From the NCBI GenBank assembly GCA_022844045.1, contig JALHMM010000005.1:1-64000 (forward strand): a stretch of 64,000 nt of DNA, read 5' to 3'. This DNA comes from Reyranellaceae bacterium (GTDB lineage Bacteria; Pseudomonadota; Alphaproteobacteria; Reyranellales; Reyranellaceae). Below are positions 37,711-46,992 of the stretch, one piece after another. The first letter of the stretch is position 1. Each line of letters opens with the position of its first letter. The notes under the pieces were generated by a model. That model ran no database searches. It was not told the DNA's origin and saw only the letters and a program-made list of their open reading frames with translations. Both the position numbers and the translations under genes were made by a program.

Positions 37711-38955
37711 TCAGAATACCGTGCCGTCGCTGTCGATGGCGATGGGCGGCGCGCCGCCGGGTCGCCGCTCGGCCGCGAGCCGGCGACCCGCAAGCCACGT
37801 GCCGCCCTCCAGCACCTTGACCAGCGGCAAGGTCTCGGCGTCGAGCCCGAGATGCAAGCGTACATGCGCGCCGATGCGGTCGAGCAGCGCCACGGTGAGC
37901 GCGCGCCACTCGACGATCACCGCGTCGCCCGGCGCCCAGGCGCGCTCGAGGACCTCGCGGCGCTTCACCCGCAGCGCGCCGCTGTCGATCAGCAAACCGC
38001 CGTTGCGATACTCCGGCAGGCCGGTCAGCGCGTCGAGGTCGACGACGCGGATGCCCGCCTCCTCGAGCGGCTCGACCAGCGAATAGGCCAGCCACTGCGA
38101 GAGCTTGTGGAACGGCACCAGCCCGTCGGAGCGGTCCTTGGCGCGCGCGGCGGGATGTTTCCAGACGTCGCCCAGCGCCACACCCTCGATATCGAGCCGC
38201 GACGGCCAGATCGGCGAGAAGGCGTCGAGCAATGTCGCAAAAATCAGGGCCGCTGGCAGCACGCCGTCCTTGGCCTGGGCGGCGAGATGATCGAACAGGT
38301 TGCCGAGCCGCGCGTCGGCGCCGAACAGGTCGGGTCGCGCAGCGACGACCCCGCCCACCGCGGCAATCAGTTCGGCGCGGCCGGCGAGACCGACCAGCGG
38401 ATTGTGCGGGAAGACCTGGAACGCCATCGCCAGCGCCGGTGCGCCGAAGCGCTTCAGCGCGGCGGCGTCGGCGCGCAGCGGCTTGGCCGGATCGTTCGAG
38501 AAGCCGCCGCGGCGATAGAGGTCGAAGCTGGCGACCGCGAGCCCTTCCGATCGCGCGTAGCGCTCGCCGCTGTCGGGTTCGCGATAACCCCAGTCCGGCC
38601 CGGCGCCGGCGTCGAGCAGCACCGAGGTGATGGCCAGCTCGACGCGGATGCGCGCGCGCTCGGCGGCGTCGACCTTCAACGTCTTCGCCAGCGCCGCCCA
38701 GCGATCGCGGCCGCCGACCTCGAAGTGCCGCCAGCGCGCATGGAACGGCACGCGACGCGGATCGGGGAAGCGCTCGTGGATCACCGCCAGGGTCAGGCGG
38801 ACGGCGGTCTCCAGTCCGTTGGGGTTGATCGAAAAATGCGGCGACTGGCCGTCCTCGACGTGGCGCAGCACCATCTCGGCGCGCTCGCGGATCGTCGCCG
38901 GCGTGCGCAGGCGGGCGATCGCCGACGCCGCCAGCGGCGAGATGTCCTGATTCAC
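37711..38955 (-). CDS. URC4/Urg3 family protein (DUF1688), uracil catabolism
   Basis: The 414-residue protein matches the DUF1688 family: LAASAIARLRTPATIRERAEMVL, FSINPNGLETAVRLTLAVI, RWRHFEVGGRDRW, LLDAGAGPDWGYREPDSGERYARSEGLAVASFDL, PLVGLAGRAELI, HKLSQWLAYSLVEPLEEAGI and EWRALTVALLDRIG. Yeast URC4 is required for the URC uracil-degradation route, but its chemical step is not settled. It starts with GTG and overlaps the URC1-like stop (GTGA), so both are co-translated. Confidence 0.9.
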   Translation of the reverse strand: MNQDISPLAASAIARLRTPATIRERAEMVLRHVEDGQSPHFSINPNGLETAVRLTLAVIHERFPDPRRVPFHARWRHFEVGGRDRWAALAKTLKVDAAERARIRVELAITSVLLDAGAGPDWGYREPDSGERYARSEGLAVASFDLYRRGGFSNDPAKPLRADAAALKRFGAPALAMAFQVFPHNPLVGLAGRAELIAAVGGVVAARPDLFGADARLGNLFDHLAAQAKDGVLPAALIFATLLDAFSPIWPSRLDIEGVALGDVWKHPAARAKDRSDGLVPFHKLSQWLAYSLVEPLEEAGIRVVDLDALTGLPEYRNGGLLIDSGALRVKRREVLERAWAPGDAVIVEWRALTVALLDRIGAHVRLHLGLDAETLPLVKVLEGGTWLAGRRLAAERRPGGAPPIAIDSDGTVF

Positions 38956-40226
38956 TCCGCCAGTCCCCTGCCCTTCGGCTTGGCGAGCTCGGCCTCGTCG
39001 GGCTTGGCGACGCTGAAATAGCCGGCGGCCTTCTTGGCATCCATCTCGACCTGCGCGTCGGGTGGGATCAGCTCAGGCGGGATCTCGACCTGCTCGCCGA
39101 TCTCGATGCCCATCTCGCGCAGCGCGCCGGACTTCATGTTGCTCATCGAGGCGAACCGGTCGATGCGCGTGATGCCCAGCCAGTGGAAGACGTCGGGCAT
39201 CAGCTGCTGGAAGCGCATGTCCTGCACGCCGGCGACGCATTCGGTGCGCGCGAAATACTGGGCCGCGCTGTCGCCACCGACCTGCCGCTTGCGCGCATTG
39301 TAGACCAGGAACTTGGTGACCTCGCCCAGCGCGCGGCCTTCCTTGCGATTGTAGACGACGAGGCCGACACCGCCCTGCTGTGCCTGCTCGACGCAGAGTT
39401 CCATGCCGTGCGCGAGGTAGGGCCGGCAGGTACAGATGTCCGAGCCGAAGACGTCGGAGCCGTTGCACTCGTCGTGGACGCGACAGGCGATCTTGGTGTC
39501 CGGCCGACCGAGCTTGGTGACGTCGCCGAAGAAGTACAGGGTCATGCCGCCGATCGGCGGCAGGAAGACCTTGATGTCGGAGCGCGTCACCAGCTCGGGA
39601 TACATCCCGCCGGTCTGCTCGAAGAGCGCGCGGCGCAGATCGGTCTCGGCGATGCCGAAGCGCTGGGCGACGCCGGGCAGCCACCACACCGGCTCGATCG
39701 CCGCCTTGGTGACACGCACGTCGCCCGAGGCGAGCAGCACCTCGCCGTCGGGCTTCAGACGACCGGCTTCGATGGCGTCCTTGATCTCGGGCATGCCGAC
39801 ATGCGCCTTGGTGACGGCGATGGTCGGGCGGATGTCGAGGCCTTCAGCCAGGCGATCGGCGAAGACCTCGGCGACGAGATGACCCCACGGATCGAACGAG
39901 ACGATCTTCGCCGGATCGCCCCATTGCGGGAACGGGCCGATCGGCACGGCTGGCGCGGTGTTGGTGAGGTCGGCGCGGTGGTTGGGATCGAGCGTATGCG
40001 CGGCGATCGCCAGCGCGCGGTAGATGCCGTAGGCGCCGGAATGCACGCCGATGGCGTTGCGGCGGCCGGGATGGGTGAGCGTGGCGATCACCGGCCCGCG
40101 CTCGGCCGCGGTCGCGGCGCCCCATTTCAGCGGCACGGGCTGAGCCGAGCCCGCCTGCGGATGCGAGGTCAGGCGGATATGGCGGCGGCTACCGGGCGCT
40201 TTGGGGGGCGTATCTGACAATGACAT
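38952..40226 (-). CDS. GTP cyclohydrolase II-like URC1 family protein, uracil catabolism
   Basis: The 424-residue protein carries the GTP cyclohydrolase II core with zinc cysteines in CRVHDECNGSDVFGSDICTCRPYLAHGME and the GGVGLVVYNRKEGRALGEVTKFLVYNAR segment. A long N-terminal domain (LTSHPQAGSAQPVPLKWGAATAAERGPVIATL) sets URC1 proteins apart from RibA. In the URC route it is thought to open the uracil-nucleotide ring. Neighbours URC4 and upp support uracil catabolism over riboflavin synthesis. ATG 40226 is chosen. Confidence 0.88.
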   Translation of the reverse strand: MSLSDTPPKAPGSRRHIRLTSHPQAGSAQPVPLKWGAATAAERGPVIATLTHPGRRNAIGVHSGAYGIYRALAIAAHTLDPNHRADLTNTAPAVPIGPFPQWGDPAKIVSFDPWGHLVAEVFADRLAEGLDIRPTIAVTKAHVGMPEIKDAIEAGRLKPDGEVLLASGDVRVTKAAIEPVWWLPGVAQRFGIAETDLRRALFEQTGGMYPELVTRSDIKVFLPPIGGMTLYFFGDVTKLGRPDTKIACRVHDECNGSDVFGSDICTCRPYLAHGMELCVEQAQQGGVGLVVYNRKEGRALGEVTKFLVYNARKRQVGGDSAAQYFARTECVAGVQDMRFQQLMPDVFHWLGITRIDRFASMSNMKSGALREMGIEIGEQVEIPPELIPPDAQVEMDAKKAAGYFSVAKPDEAELAKPKGRGLAE

Positions 40227-40351
40227 TCTTGGCTTTCCGTACCGGCTCGGGCCGGGAAAGCGGCGGAGCATAGCACCCTGTGGATAAACTTTGAAGGCGC
40301 CGGCGTGACGGTGCCGTGACTCGACATTGATGGGGACCGCCGGCGGTCTCG

Positions 40352-41065
40352 TCACCCGCGCTTCAGGCCGGCATGGAACAGGCGCAAGAGGTCGGTGACG
40401 TCGTAGACTGGCAGGCCGAGATCGCGTCGCAGCGCCGGCGCATAGGGCGGCAGGTTGGTGCATTCCAGCACAACGGCGCCGACATCGGGGTGACGGGCCA
40501 CCAAGCGGCGGCCGGCCAGCAGCGTCTCGCGCTCGACCTCGTCGCGATCCAGCTCGGTGCCGTTGGCGAGGAAGGTGCGGGCGAACGAGCCGTTGGGCGG
40601 CATGCCCTCGACCGGCGTGTCGCGCGAGGCGTCGACGGCGGCGAGATGCGCGGCGGTAAGGTTCTCGCGGCTGGCGGTGATCACGCCCACGCGGCGGCCA
40701 CCCGGCAGGGTACGCGCGATCATCGGCACCAGCATCAGCGCCGAGGTCGCCACTGGCACCGGCGAGACCATCGACAGCGCCTGCTGGAACAGCGCCAAGA
40801 ATCCGCAGCTGGTCGAGATGCCGATCGCGCCCTTCTCGGCCAGCGCCTTGGCGTTGGCCGCCAGCACCGTGCGGATGCGCGGCCGATCCGGCGACGCGGC
40901 GACGGCGTCGCTGGGTCCGAGGCCTTCGAGCTTCTGGTAGATCACCGGAAACGGAAACGTCTCGGGATTGCCGATATCGCCGACGATCCGCGGGAAGCGC
41001 GTGTCGAGCATCAGGATGCCCAATGGGCGATCGGCTGCCAATGCGGCCCCCTTCGTTACACACAT
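40352..41065 (-). CDS. Aspartate/glutamate racemase-like protein
   Basis: About 237 residues show the Asp/Glu/hydantoin racemase fold: GILMLDTRFPRIVGDIGNPETFPFPVIYQKLEG, the first catalytic-Cys region AIGISTSCGFLALFQQALS, and the second in DVGAVVLECTNLPPYAPAL. Two cysteines are placed as in two-base racemases. The start is uncertain: ATG 41065 fits family length, whereas the track frame reaches 41293, and an AAGGGGG site precedes a TTG at 41038. It lies 125 bases upstream of the URC1-like gene and may share its transcript. Confidence 0.75.
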   Translation of the reverse strand: MCVTKGAALAADRPLGILMLDTRFPRIVGDIGNPETFPFPVIYQKLEGLGPSDAVAASPDRPRIRTVLAANAKALAEKGAIGISTSCGFLALFQQALSMVSPVPVATSALMLVPMIARTLPGGRRVGVITASRENLTAAHLAAVDASRDTPVEGMPPNGSFARTFLANGTELDRDEVERETLLAGRRLVARHPDVGAVVLECTNLPPYAPALRRDLGLPVYDVTDLLRLFHAGLKRG

Positions 41066-41210
41066 CTGTCGCGCCGCGCTGGCGAAACGCGTTGGGCGCA
41101 AAGGGTCGTCCAACTGCGGCGAAGTTAAGGCATCTTGCCCGCCGCGCGCTGCAAGGTATTTCGTGTACGCTAGAAAGTCAGGCGCCGCCATCCGCGCGCG
41201 CGGTCGACGT

Positions 41211-42152
41211 TCAGAGCGCCGTGATGGCTGCGCGCAGGTGCGCCTCGCACGTCGCGAGCGCGACCAGGCTGTTGGCCATGGCGGCCGTGTCATCCCGCAT
41301 GAAATGGCTGTGGCAATCGCCGAACAGCTCAGCCTGCCGCCCCTTCAGCGCGGCGATGCCCGGCGCGAAGGCCGCGAAGAACGCCTGGAAGTGCAGCGCG
41401 CGCTTGGCGCCCAGCGGCAGCGCGAAGAAACGGAGGTGCCCCGCCTGGGCCTCGCTCAGAGCGCGGTCTCGCATCAGCCGCGCGACGTCACGAATCGCCC
41501 GCTCGCCTTCGATCCAGCCACGCTCGGCCGCAACCACCTCACTCTGCCGGTACAGATCCTGGAACCAGGCGACGGCCTCCTGACGAATGCAGTCGGTGGA
41601 AGGCGTCCGCACGCGCCGTGGCGCGCACCACGCGCGAAATGCGCCGCGCCGATAGGCGATGCTGGATGCCCGCCACGACTCGGCGAACAGAGCGCGCGAC
41701 AGCGAGGCGCCGGCAAAGCCGGCCGGGTCGTGGACCCGTACATTCATCGCGTCGATCGCGCTGACGAGGACGTAGTGGTCGACGCCACCACCTCTGGGGC
41801 GAGCCGGGTTGTAGTGCAGCAGGCTCATATCGAGCGGGCCGGCGGCCACCGGACCCGACGACAGGCGTGCGGTCAGCCAGTCGAAGGGCGGCGCGCCGCC
41901 ATCGTCCTGCGCGCGCTCCTCGAAGGCGAAGCCGAGAATCTCCAGGGCGCGCGAGATTCCGCGATCCGGTAGGCCGGCCGGGCCGCTGAAGAAAGGCAGG
42001 CCGCCCTCCGGGATGCAGGCGCCGAGGCCCACACCCGATAGGACCTCGATCTCCGCCGGCTGGGTCGGAAAGCCGCTGGCGCCCAGCAACATCGCGGCCG
42101 AGTTGGCGTAGCAGTACCAGTAGCTATCGAAGAACGGGATGTGTCTGTCCAT
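41211..42152 (-). CDS. BtrH N-terminal domain-like (papain-fold-like) protein
   Basis: The 313-residue protein begins HIPFFDSYWYCYANSAAMLLGASG, with a Cys at a helix start, and has GGGVDHYVLVSAIDAMNVRVHDPAGF midway, giving a Cys/His/Asp arrangement like C39 or BtrH-type acyltransferase and protease folds. The GVGLGACIPEGGLPF loop resembles the Gly-rich segment of BtrH_N proteins. The C-terminal half is helical, as in the DUF4872-type partner domain. BtrH-like proteins transfer acyl groups from carrier proteins, but no carrier is near. Function unassigned. Confidence 0.55.
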   Translation of the reverse strand: MDRHIPFFDSYWYCYANSAAMLLGASGFPTQPAEIEVLSGVGLGACIPEGGLPFFSGPAGLPDRGISRALEILGFAFEERAQDDGGAPPFDWLTARLSSGPVAAGPLDMSLLHYNPARPRGGGVDHYVLVSAIDAMNVRVHDPAGFAGASLSRALFAESWRASSIAYRRGAFRAWCAPRRVRTPSTDCIRQEAVAWFQDLYRQSEVVAAERGWIEGERAIRDVARLMRDRALSEAQAGHLRFFALPLGAKRALHFQAFFAAFAPGIAALKGRQAELFGDCHSHFMRDDTAAMANSLVALATCEAHLRAAITAL

Positions 42153-42203
42153 GCCCTGAGACTAACGGCACCGAAACAGCCGCGCTTGATCGCGCTTGCG
42201 CCG

Positions 42204-43589
42204 TCAGCCCATCGGCCACGGCCGTTGCGTCGGGCGATGGCATTCGTACCAGCGCGAGAGCCGCAGCACGCCGATGTCGTCGAAGCGCTTGCCGACGATC
42301 TGCAGGCCGATGGGCAAGTCATCGGCGGTGTACCCGGCGTTGATCGACGAGGCCGGCTGCTCGCCCATGTTCCACGGCACGGTGAAGCCGATGTGCTCCA
42401 GCGGCCGCGATGAGTCGTTGGTCGGGCACGGCAGCTCGGCGGCATAGGCCGGGATCGGCGCCGTGGGCGAGAGGATGTAGTCGACCGGCTGCGTCGCCGC
42501 CGTCGCCAGCCGGCGCATCTCCATCAGGCAGCCCAGCCCGCGGATGACATCGACCGACGACAGGCCGACCGCCTTGCGCGCCCAGGCGCCGATGAACGGC
42601 AGGATCGTGGCGCGCTTCTCGGGCGTGAGCTTGACGATGTCGGCCCAGGATCGCGCGCGCCAGAAATTGTCGAGGCCGTCGAAGATCTCTCGGGAGATGA
42701 AGCCCCGCATCGGCACGATGGTGGCGCCGGCGCTCTCGAACAGCCGCGCCGCCGCCTCGATGGCCGCCTTGACCGCAGGCTCGACCGGCAGGCCGAAGCC
42801 GGCATCAAGCTGCAGGCCGAGCTTTAGCCCCTTGCGGTCGCGGTCGAGATCCATCCAGGCGATATCGGCGGGCGGCAGGCTCATGTGGTCGCGCGCGTCG
42901 GGCCGCGACAGCACGCTCATCAGCAACGCCGAGTCACCGACTGTGCGCGTCATCGGACCGACGACGCGACCGAGATAGGGCGGGTCGACCGGCACGCGGC
43001 CGAGGCTGGGCTTGAGGGTGAAGATACCGTTCCAGCTCGCCGGCAGACGCACGGAGCCGCCGATATCGGTGCCCAGATGCAGCGGGCCATAGCCGGCCGC
43101 CGCCGCGGCGCCCGCGCCGGCGCTCGAGCCGCCGGGGTTCTTCGCCAGGTTCCAGGGATTGCGCGTCAGGGGATGAAAGCTGGAGAGGCCCGAGGACAGC
43201 ATGCCGTAATCGGGCATGGTGGTCTTGCCGAGGATCACCGCGCCAGCCTCGCGCACCCGCGCCGCCGGTGGCGCGTCTTCGGTGGCCGGCGTCAGATCGC
43301 TCGCCGCCGTGCCCAGCGGCACCGGCACGCCTTTGGTGGCGATGTTCTCCTTGATGGTGATCGGCACGCCGTCGAGCGCGCCTTGCGGCGTGCCCGCCTT
43401 CCAGCGCGCCTCAGCGGCCCGCGCCTGCGCCCGCGCGCCGTCGGGATCGAAGGCGTACATGGCCTTGAGCGCCGGTTCCCGGGCCTCGATGCGTGCGATC
43501 ACCGCGTCGGTGACCTCTACGGGCGACAACGTTCGGGCCTTATAGGCGTCGAGCAGCACGAGGGCGGTCAGATCAGGTAGTGCGGTCAT
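42204..43589 (-). CDS. Amidase signature family amidase
   Basis: The 461-residue protein has the Ser-cisSer-Lys triad: Lys in GVPITIKENIATKG, cis-Ser in NPGGSSAGAGAAAAAG and nucleophile Ser in HLGTDIGGSVRLPASWNG. It hydrolyses amide bonds; family members include glutamyl-tRNA amidotransferase A, allophanate hydrolase and aryl amidases. The glycine-serine stretch has GSSAGAG where many members have GSSGGSA. Location near the URC set makes a role in N-containing breakdown products conceivable, but this is inference. Confidence 0.88.
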   Translation of the reverse strand: MTALPDLTALVLLDAYKARTLSPVEVTDAVIARIEAREPALKAMYAFDPDGARAQARAAEARWKAGTPQGALDGVPITIKENIATKGVPVPLGTAASDLTPATEDAPPAARVREAGAVILGKTTMPDYGMLSSGLSSFHPLTRNPWNLAKNPGGSSAGAGAAAAAGYGPLHLGTDIGGSVRLPASWNGIFTLKPSLGRVPVDPPYLGRVVGPMTRTVGDSALLMSVLSRPDARDHMSLPPADIAWMDLDRDRKGLKLGLQLDAGFGLPVEPAVKAAIEAAARLFESAGATIVPMRGFISREIFDGLDNFWRARSWADIVKLTPEKRATILPFIGAWARKAVGLSSVDVIRGLGCLMEMRRLATAATQPVDYILSPTAPIPAYAAELPCPTNDSSRPLEHIGFTVPWNMGEQPASSINAGYTADDLPIGLQIVGKRFDDIGVLRLSRWYECHRPTQRPWPMG

Positions 43590-43598
43590 CGCGCCATC

Positions 43599-45083
43599 CT
43601 AGGGCACGCGCAGGAACACCGCATAGGGATAGGTGCGCCAGCCGACGAGATCGGTGTGACGCACGCCGATGGGCCGATCGGTCGGTCCGACCCAGCGGTC
43701 GAAGCGATAGCGCGGCGCGAGCTCGTCGCGATAGGCGTCGACGAGGAAGCTGGGCAACACGACGGCGGCATAGCGACCATCGAGCACGGCCTGGTCGCTG
43801 GCCGCGAGGATCTCGGCGTACCAGCGCTCACCCCGGAGATAGCTGAGATCGTTGGTGGCGAAGGACTCCGCACCCGTCACCGCATCGACCCAGTAGCCAT
43901 CGCCTGGCAGGAACAACGGCCGCGGCAGCGCGCGCAGCTCACCGCGAATGGCCGCGACATCGGCGGCGCCGGTCGCTGGCGGCAGGAAGGCGCGCGGGTC
44001 ATAGGCCAGCAAGGCGAGCTGCGCCATCATCAGCGCCGGCACGTGGACATGACCCAGCCTGCTACGCGACACGGCGGCCAGGCGCGGCGCCAGACGATGA
44101 GCGGCGACCGCCAAGGCGAGCGACACGCCCGCCATCGCCGCGATCAACGCGTTGACGTGCCCGCCCTGGTGCAGGCGGCCAAGCCACGACGACGCCAGCA
44201 GGGCCGCGACGAGGAAAACAACCAGCGCCTCCTGCGACGACGCACGCTCGGTAGCGCGTCTTGGCCACAGCACGACCGCCGCCACGACGAGCAAGGCCGG
44301 CCACACCGGCCGCAGATCCGACAGCGGAAAGCCGCCCAGCGCCGACCAACGCCACGGCACGGCCAGTGGAATGCGGATGACATAGGTGGCGAACCATCCA
44401 TCGGTCGACAGGGTCAGCCAGGCTCCCAGTCCGAGGCCCACGGCCGCGGTCACCCCGACCAGCGGCAGAAGCAGGTCGCGGCGATAGAGCATGGTCCAGA
44501 TGCCGGCGGCCACGACGACGATCAGCATGTTCTGCTTGGTGAAGACGGTCGCCACCAGCAACAGCCCGGCGATACCGGCGCCGCGCCAACTGGCCATGCG
44601 CGACAACGCGATGGCGGCCGCCAGCGCCAGCGCCGTCGCCGGGCCGTCGACCAAGCCGACGATGGCGCGCCCCTGTGCGATGGCGAATGTCGCGGCGTAG
44701 AGGCCGGCAGCCAGCACGCCGTGCCGCCAATCGCCGGTGAGCCGACGCGCGAGATCGAACAGGCAGGCCATCGCGCCGACCAGCGCCAGCGCCGAGACGA
44801 TGCGCGCCGCCGTCAGGTCGAGGCCGACGACGCCACCGACCGCCGCTGTCGCCCACCAGAATCCCGGCGCATAGAGCAGCGGCGTGAACAGCACATCCGG
44901 AGGGCCATAGACCGGCGCCCCCTGATGCCAGCGCCGCGCGTGGTCGAGCAGCGCCGCCTCGAAGCCGTGCAGCTCCGCGCCATAGGGCAACTGCCGAACT
45001 ACGATCCACGCCAGCATGGCGATGGCCAGCAGCGGCAGGGCGACGAACGCCACGCCCTCGAGCCAGCGGCGCCAGATCGGCAT
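43599..45083 (-). CDS. Polytopic membrane protein, GT39/ArnT-like glycosyltransferase family
   Basis: The 494-residue protein has about ten hydrophobic helices, beginning VAFVALPLLAIAMLAWIVV. A periplasmic loop after helix 1 contains GAELHGFEAALLDHARRWHQGAPVYG, where GT-C enzymes bear acidic residues, and the C-terminal part is soluble. The layout resembles lipid-linked mannosyl- or aminoarabinosyl-transferases (DUF2029/GT39-like), but a catalytic Asp/Glu pair is not certain. It is ten bases from the amidase gene and followed upstream by a repeat element. Confidence 0.65.
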   Translation of the reverse strand: MPIWRRWLEGVAFVALPLLAIAMLAWIVVRQLPYGAELHGFEAALLDHARRWHQGAPVYGPPDVLFTPLLYAPGFWWATAAVGGVVGLDLTAARIVSALALVGAMACLFDLARRLTGDWRHGVLAAGLYAATFAIAQGRAIVGLVDGPATALALAAAIALSRMASWRGAGIAGLLLVATVFTKQNMLIVVVAAGIWTMLYRRDLLLPLVGVTAAVGLGLGAWLTLSTDGWFATYVIRIPLAVPWRWSALGGFPLSDLRPVWPALLVVAAVVLWPRRATERASSQEALVVFLVAALLASSWLGRLHQGGHVNALIAAMAGVSLALAVAAHRLAPRLAAVSRSRLGHVHVPALMMAQLALLAYDPRAFLPPATGAADVAAIRGELRALPRPLFLPGDGYWVDAVTGAESFATNDLSYLRGERWYAEILAASDQAVLDGRYAAVVLPSFLVDAYRDELAPRYRFDRWVGPTDRPIGVRHTDLVGWRTYPYAVFLRVP

Positions 45084-45099
45084 GCGCTATGTCGTTTCG

Positions 45100-45272
45100 C
45101 CTTCTCCCCGCGAAGGCGGAGAGAAGGTGCCCGAAGGGCGGATGAGGGGCTTCGCGCCGCCTCGATAACCACCGCTGAAGTCGTTGCGCGAAAGCCCCTC
45201 ATCCGCCTCGCTGTCGCTGGGCACGCTTTCCCTCGGGGCCGTCCGCGGCCCCTGACCTTCGCGGGGAGAAGG
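45100..45272. repeat. Inverted-repeat element, family C (CCTTCTCCCCGCGAAG)
   Basis: CCTTCTCCCCGCGAAGGCGG on the left mirrors CTTCGCGGGGAGAAGG on the right, with inner arms GGGCGGATGAGGGGCTTCGC and GCGAAAGCCCCTCATCCGCC. It is built like families A and B but with a different sequence. It fills the 190-base gap between the membrane protein and the CinA-like gene. Confidence 0.85.
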
Positions 45273-45274
45273 AC

Positions 45275-46030
45275 TCATTGCACGAACTCCTCGGCCTCGC
45301 CGCCCATCTCCAGCAGGAAGGCCTGCAACTCGCCCGAGGCGCTGGCCAGCCGCGCATCGTCGGTGCCGCGCAGCACGAGCTGCACGCTGGGCCGGCCGTT
45401 GCGGAAGCCGGGATAGGAGCCGATGTCGATATCGTCGTAGCGCCGCTGCAGCGCGCCCAGCTTTTCGGCGATCAGGCCCTCGGGCTGGTTGGTGCGCACG
45501 GTGCGGCTGAGCATCGGCTTGCCGCCGACAAGGCGATGCCTCATGGCGTCGAACATACCCTCGACGATGCGCGGAATGCCGGCGAAGGTGAACACGTTCT
45601 CCATCTGGAAGCCGGGCGCCACCGACACCGGATTGTCGACCAGCACGCCGCCGTGCGGCACCCGCGCCATGCGCCGGCGCGCCGCGGTGAACAGCGCCGC
45701 ATCGCCATAGTAGCGGGTCATGCGATCGATCGCCTCTGGGTGCTCGGAGATGCCGACGCCGAAGGCCTTGGCGATGCAGTCGGCGGTGATGTCGTCGTGC
45801 GTCGGCCCGATGCCGCCCGTCGTGAAGACATAGTCGAACTTGCGGCGCACCTCGTTGACGGTCTCGACGATGCGCTCCTCGATATCGGGGATCACCCGGC
45901 ACTCCATGACCCGCACGCCCAGCTTGCCCAGCTCGGTGGCGAGAAAGGCGATGTTGGCGTCCTTGGTGCGGCCCGACAGGATCTCGTTGCCGATGACCAG
46001 AATGCAGGCGGTGACGATCTTCTCGGACAT
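45275..46030 (-). CDS. CinA-like molybdopterin-binding domain protein
   Basis: The 251-residue protein matches the MoaB/Mog-type N-terminal domain of CinA: TACILVIGNEILSGRTKDANIAFLATELGKLG, FDYVFTTGGIGPTHDDITADCIAKAFG and a conserved C-terminal part. It lacks the CinA nicotinamide-nucleotide deamidase domain, as many alphaproteobacterial versions do. COG1058-type proteins are annotated as ADP-ribose pyrophosphatase or competence/damage-inducible, with unclear function. It is divergent from map with about 148 bases between. Confidence 0.85.
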   Translation of the reverse strand: MSEKIVTACILVIGNEILSGRTKDANIAFLATELGKLGVRVMECRVIPDIEERIVETVNEVRRKFDYVFTTGGIGPTHDDITADCIAKAFGVGISEHPEAIDRMTRYYGDAALFTAARRRMARVPHGGVLVDNPVSVAPGFQMENVFTFAGIPRIVEGMFDAMRHRLVGGKPMLSRTVRTNQPEGLIAEKLGALQRRYDDIDIGSYPGFRNGRPSVQLVLRGTDDARLASASGELQAFLLEMGGEAEEFVQ

Positions 46031-46178
46031 CGGGGACTCGGGGGCTCTTGCGGGGGCTCATGCGGACGGCCGGCCCACCATAGCCAAGGCGGGCGCGCAG
46101 GGCAGCCCCCACCCCTTGCCTGCCGCAGGCGGCGGTGCCAAATAGGACCGCATGATGTTCCGGATGGAGAAAGCGGCG

Positions 46179-46982
46179 ATGGACGATTACTGGCGGCAGG
46201 ACGAGCGCCAGATCAAGATCCATGCGCCCGAGGATTTCGAGGGCATGCGCAAGGCCGGCAGGCTCGCCGCCGAGACGCTGGACATGCTCGTGCCGCTGGT
46301 CGTGGCAGGGGTCACCACCGAACATCTCGACAAGGTCTGCCACGATTTCATCGTCGGCCACGGCGCCGTGCCCGCGCCGCTGGGCTATCGCGGCTTTCCC
46401 AAGTCGATTTGCACTTCGATCAACCACGTCGTCTGCCACGGCATTCCGGGCGACCGGGTACTGGTCGACGGTGACGTCCTGAACATCGACGTCACGGTGA
46501 TTCTCGATGGCTGGTACGGCGACACCAGCCGCATGTTCTATGTCGGCGAGCCCAAGCTGCTGGCGCGCCGGCTGAGCGACACCACGCATGAGGCGATGAT
46601 GCGTGGCATCGCCGCCGTTAAGCCCGGTGCGCGGTTGGGCGACATCGGCCATGCCATCCAGACATTCGCCGAGGCCAGCCGCTTCTCCGTGGTGCGCGAT
46701 TTCTGCGGCCATGGCCTGGGCCGCATCTTCCACGACGCGCCCAACATCCTGCACTACGGCGTCGCCGGCACCGGCCCGGTGCTGAAGCCCGGCATGTTCT
46801 TCACCGTCGAGCCGATGATCAACGCCGGCCGCTATGAGGTGAAGATCCTGGGCGACGGCTGGACGGCGGTGACCAAGGACCGCTCGCTCTCGGCGCAGTT
46901 CGAGCATTCCTGCGGCGTCACCGAGACCGGAGTCGAGATCTTCACGCTGTCACCCAAGGGCCTGCACAAGCCACCCTACTGA
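46179..46982 (+). CDS. map: Type I methionine aminopeptidase
   Basis: The 267-residue protein has the pita-bread fold and all metal ligands: HGIPGDRVLVDGDVLNIDVTVILDGWYGDTSRMF (two Asp), FCGHGLGRIFHDAP (His), MFFTVEPMIN (Glu) and AQFEHSCGVTETGVEIFT (Glu). It removes N-terminal Met from nascent proteins. ATG 46179 is preferred because GGAGA lies eight bases before it; ATGs at 46152, 46155 and 46164 are in frame. The gene converges with a Bug receptor gene. Confidence 0.93.
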   Translation: MDDYWRQDERQIKIHAPEDFEGMRKAGRLAAETLDMLVPLVVAGVTTEHLDKVCHDFIVGHGAVPAPLGYRGFPKSICTSINHVVCHGIPGDRVLVDGDVLNIDVTVILDGWYGDTSRMFYVGEPKLLARRLSDTTHEAMMRGIAAVKPGARLGDIGHAIQTFAEASRFSVVRDFCGHGLGRIFHDAPNILHYGVAGTGPVLKPGMFFTVEPMINAGRYEVKILGDGWTAVTKDRSLSAQFEHSCGVTETGVEIFTLSPKGLHKPPY

Positions 46983-46992
46983 GCGCCGCGAC

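Noticed and set aside
38952-40226. Riboflavin-synthesis RibA gene
   Set aside because: The long N-terminal domain and overlap with DUF1688 and proximity to upp fit URC1; no other rib genes are present.
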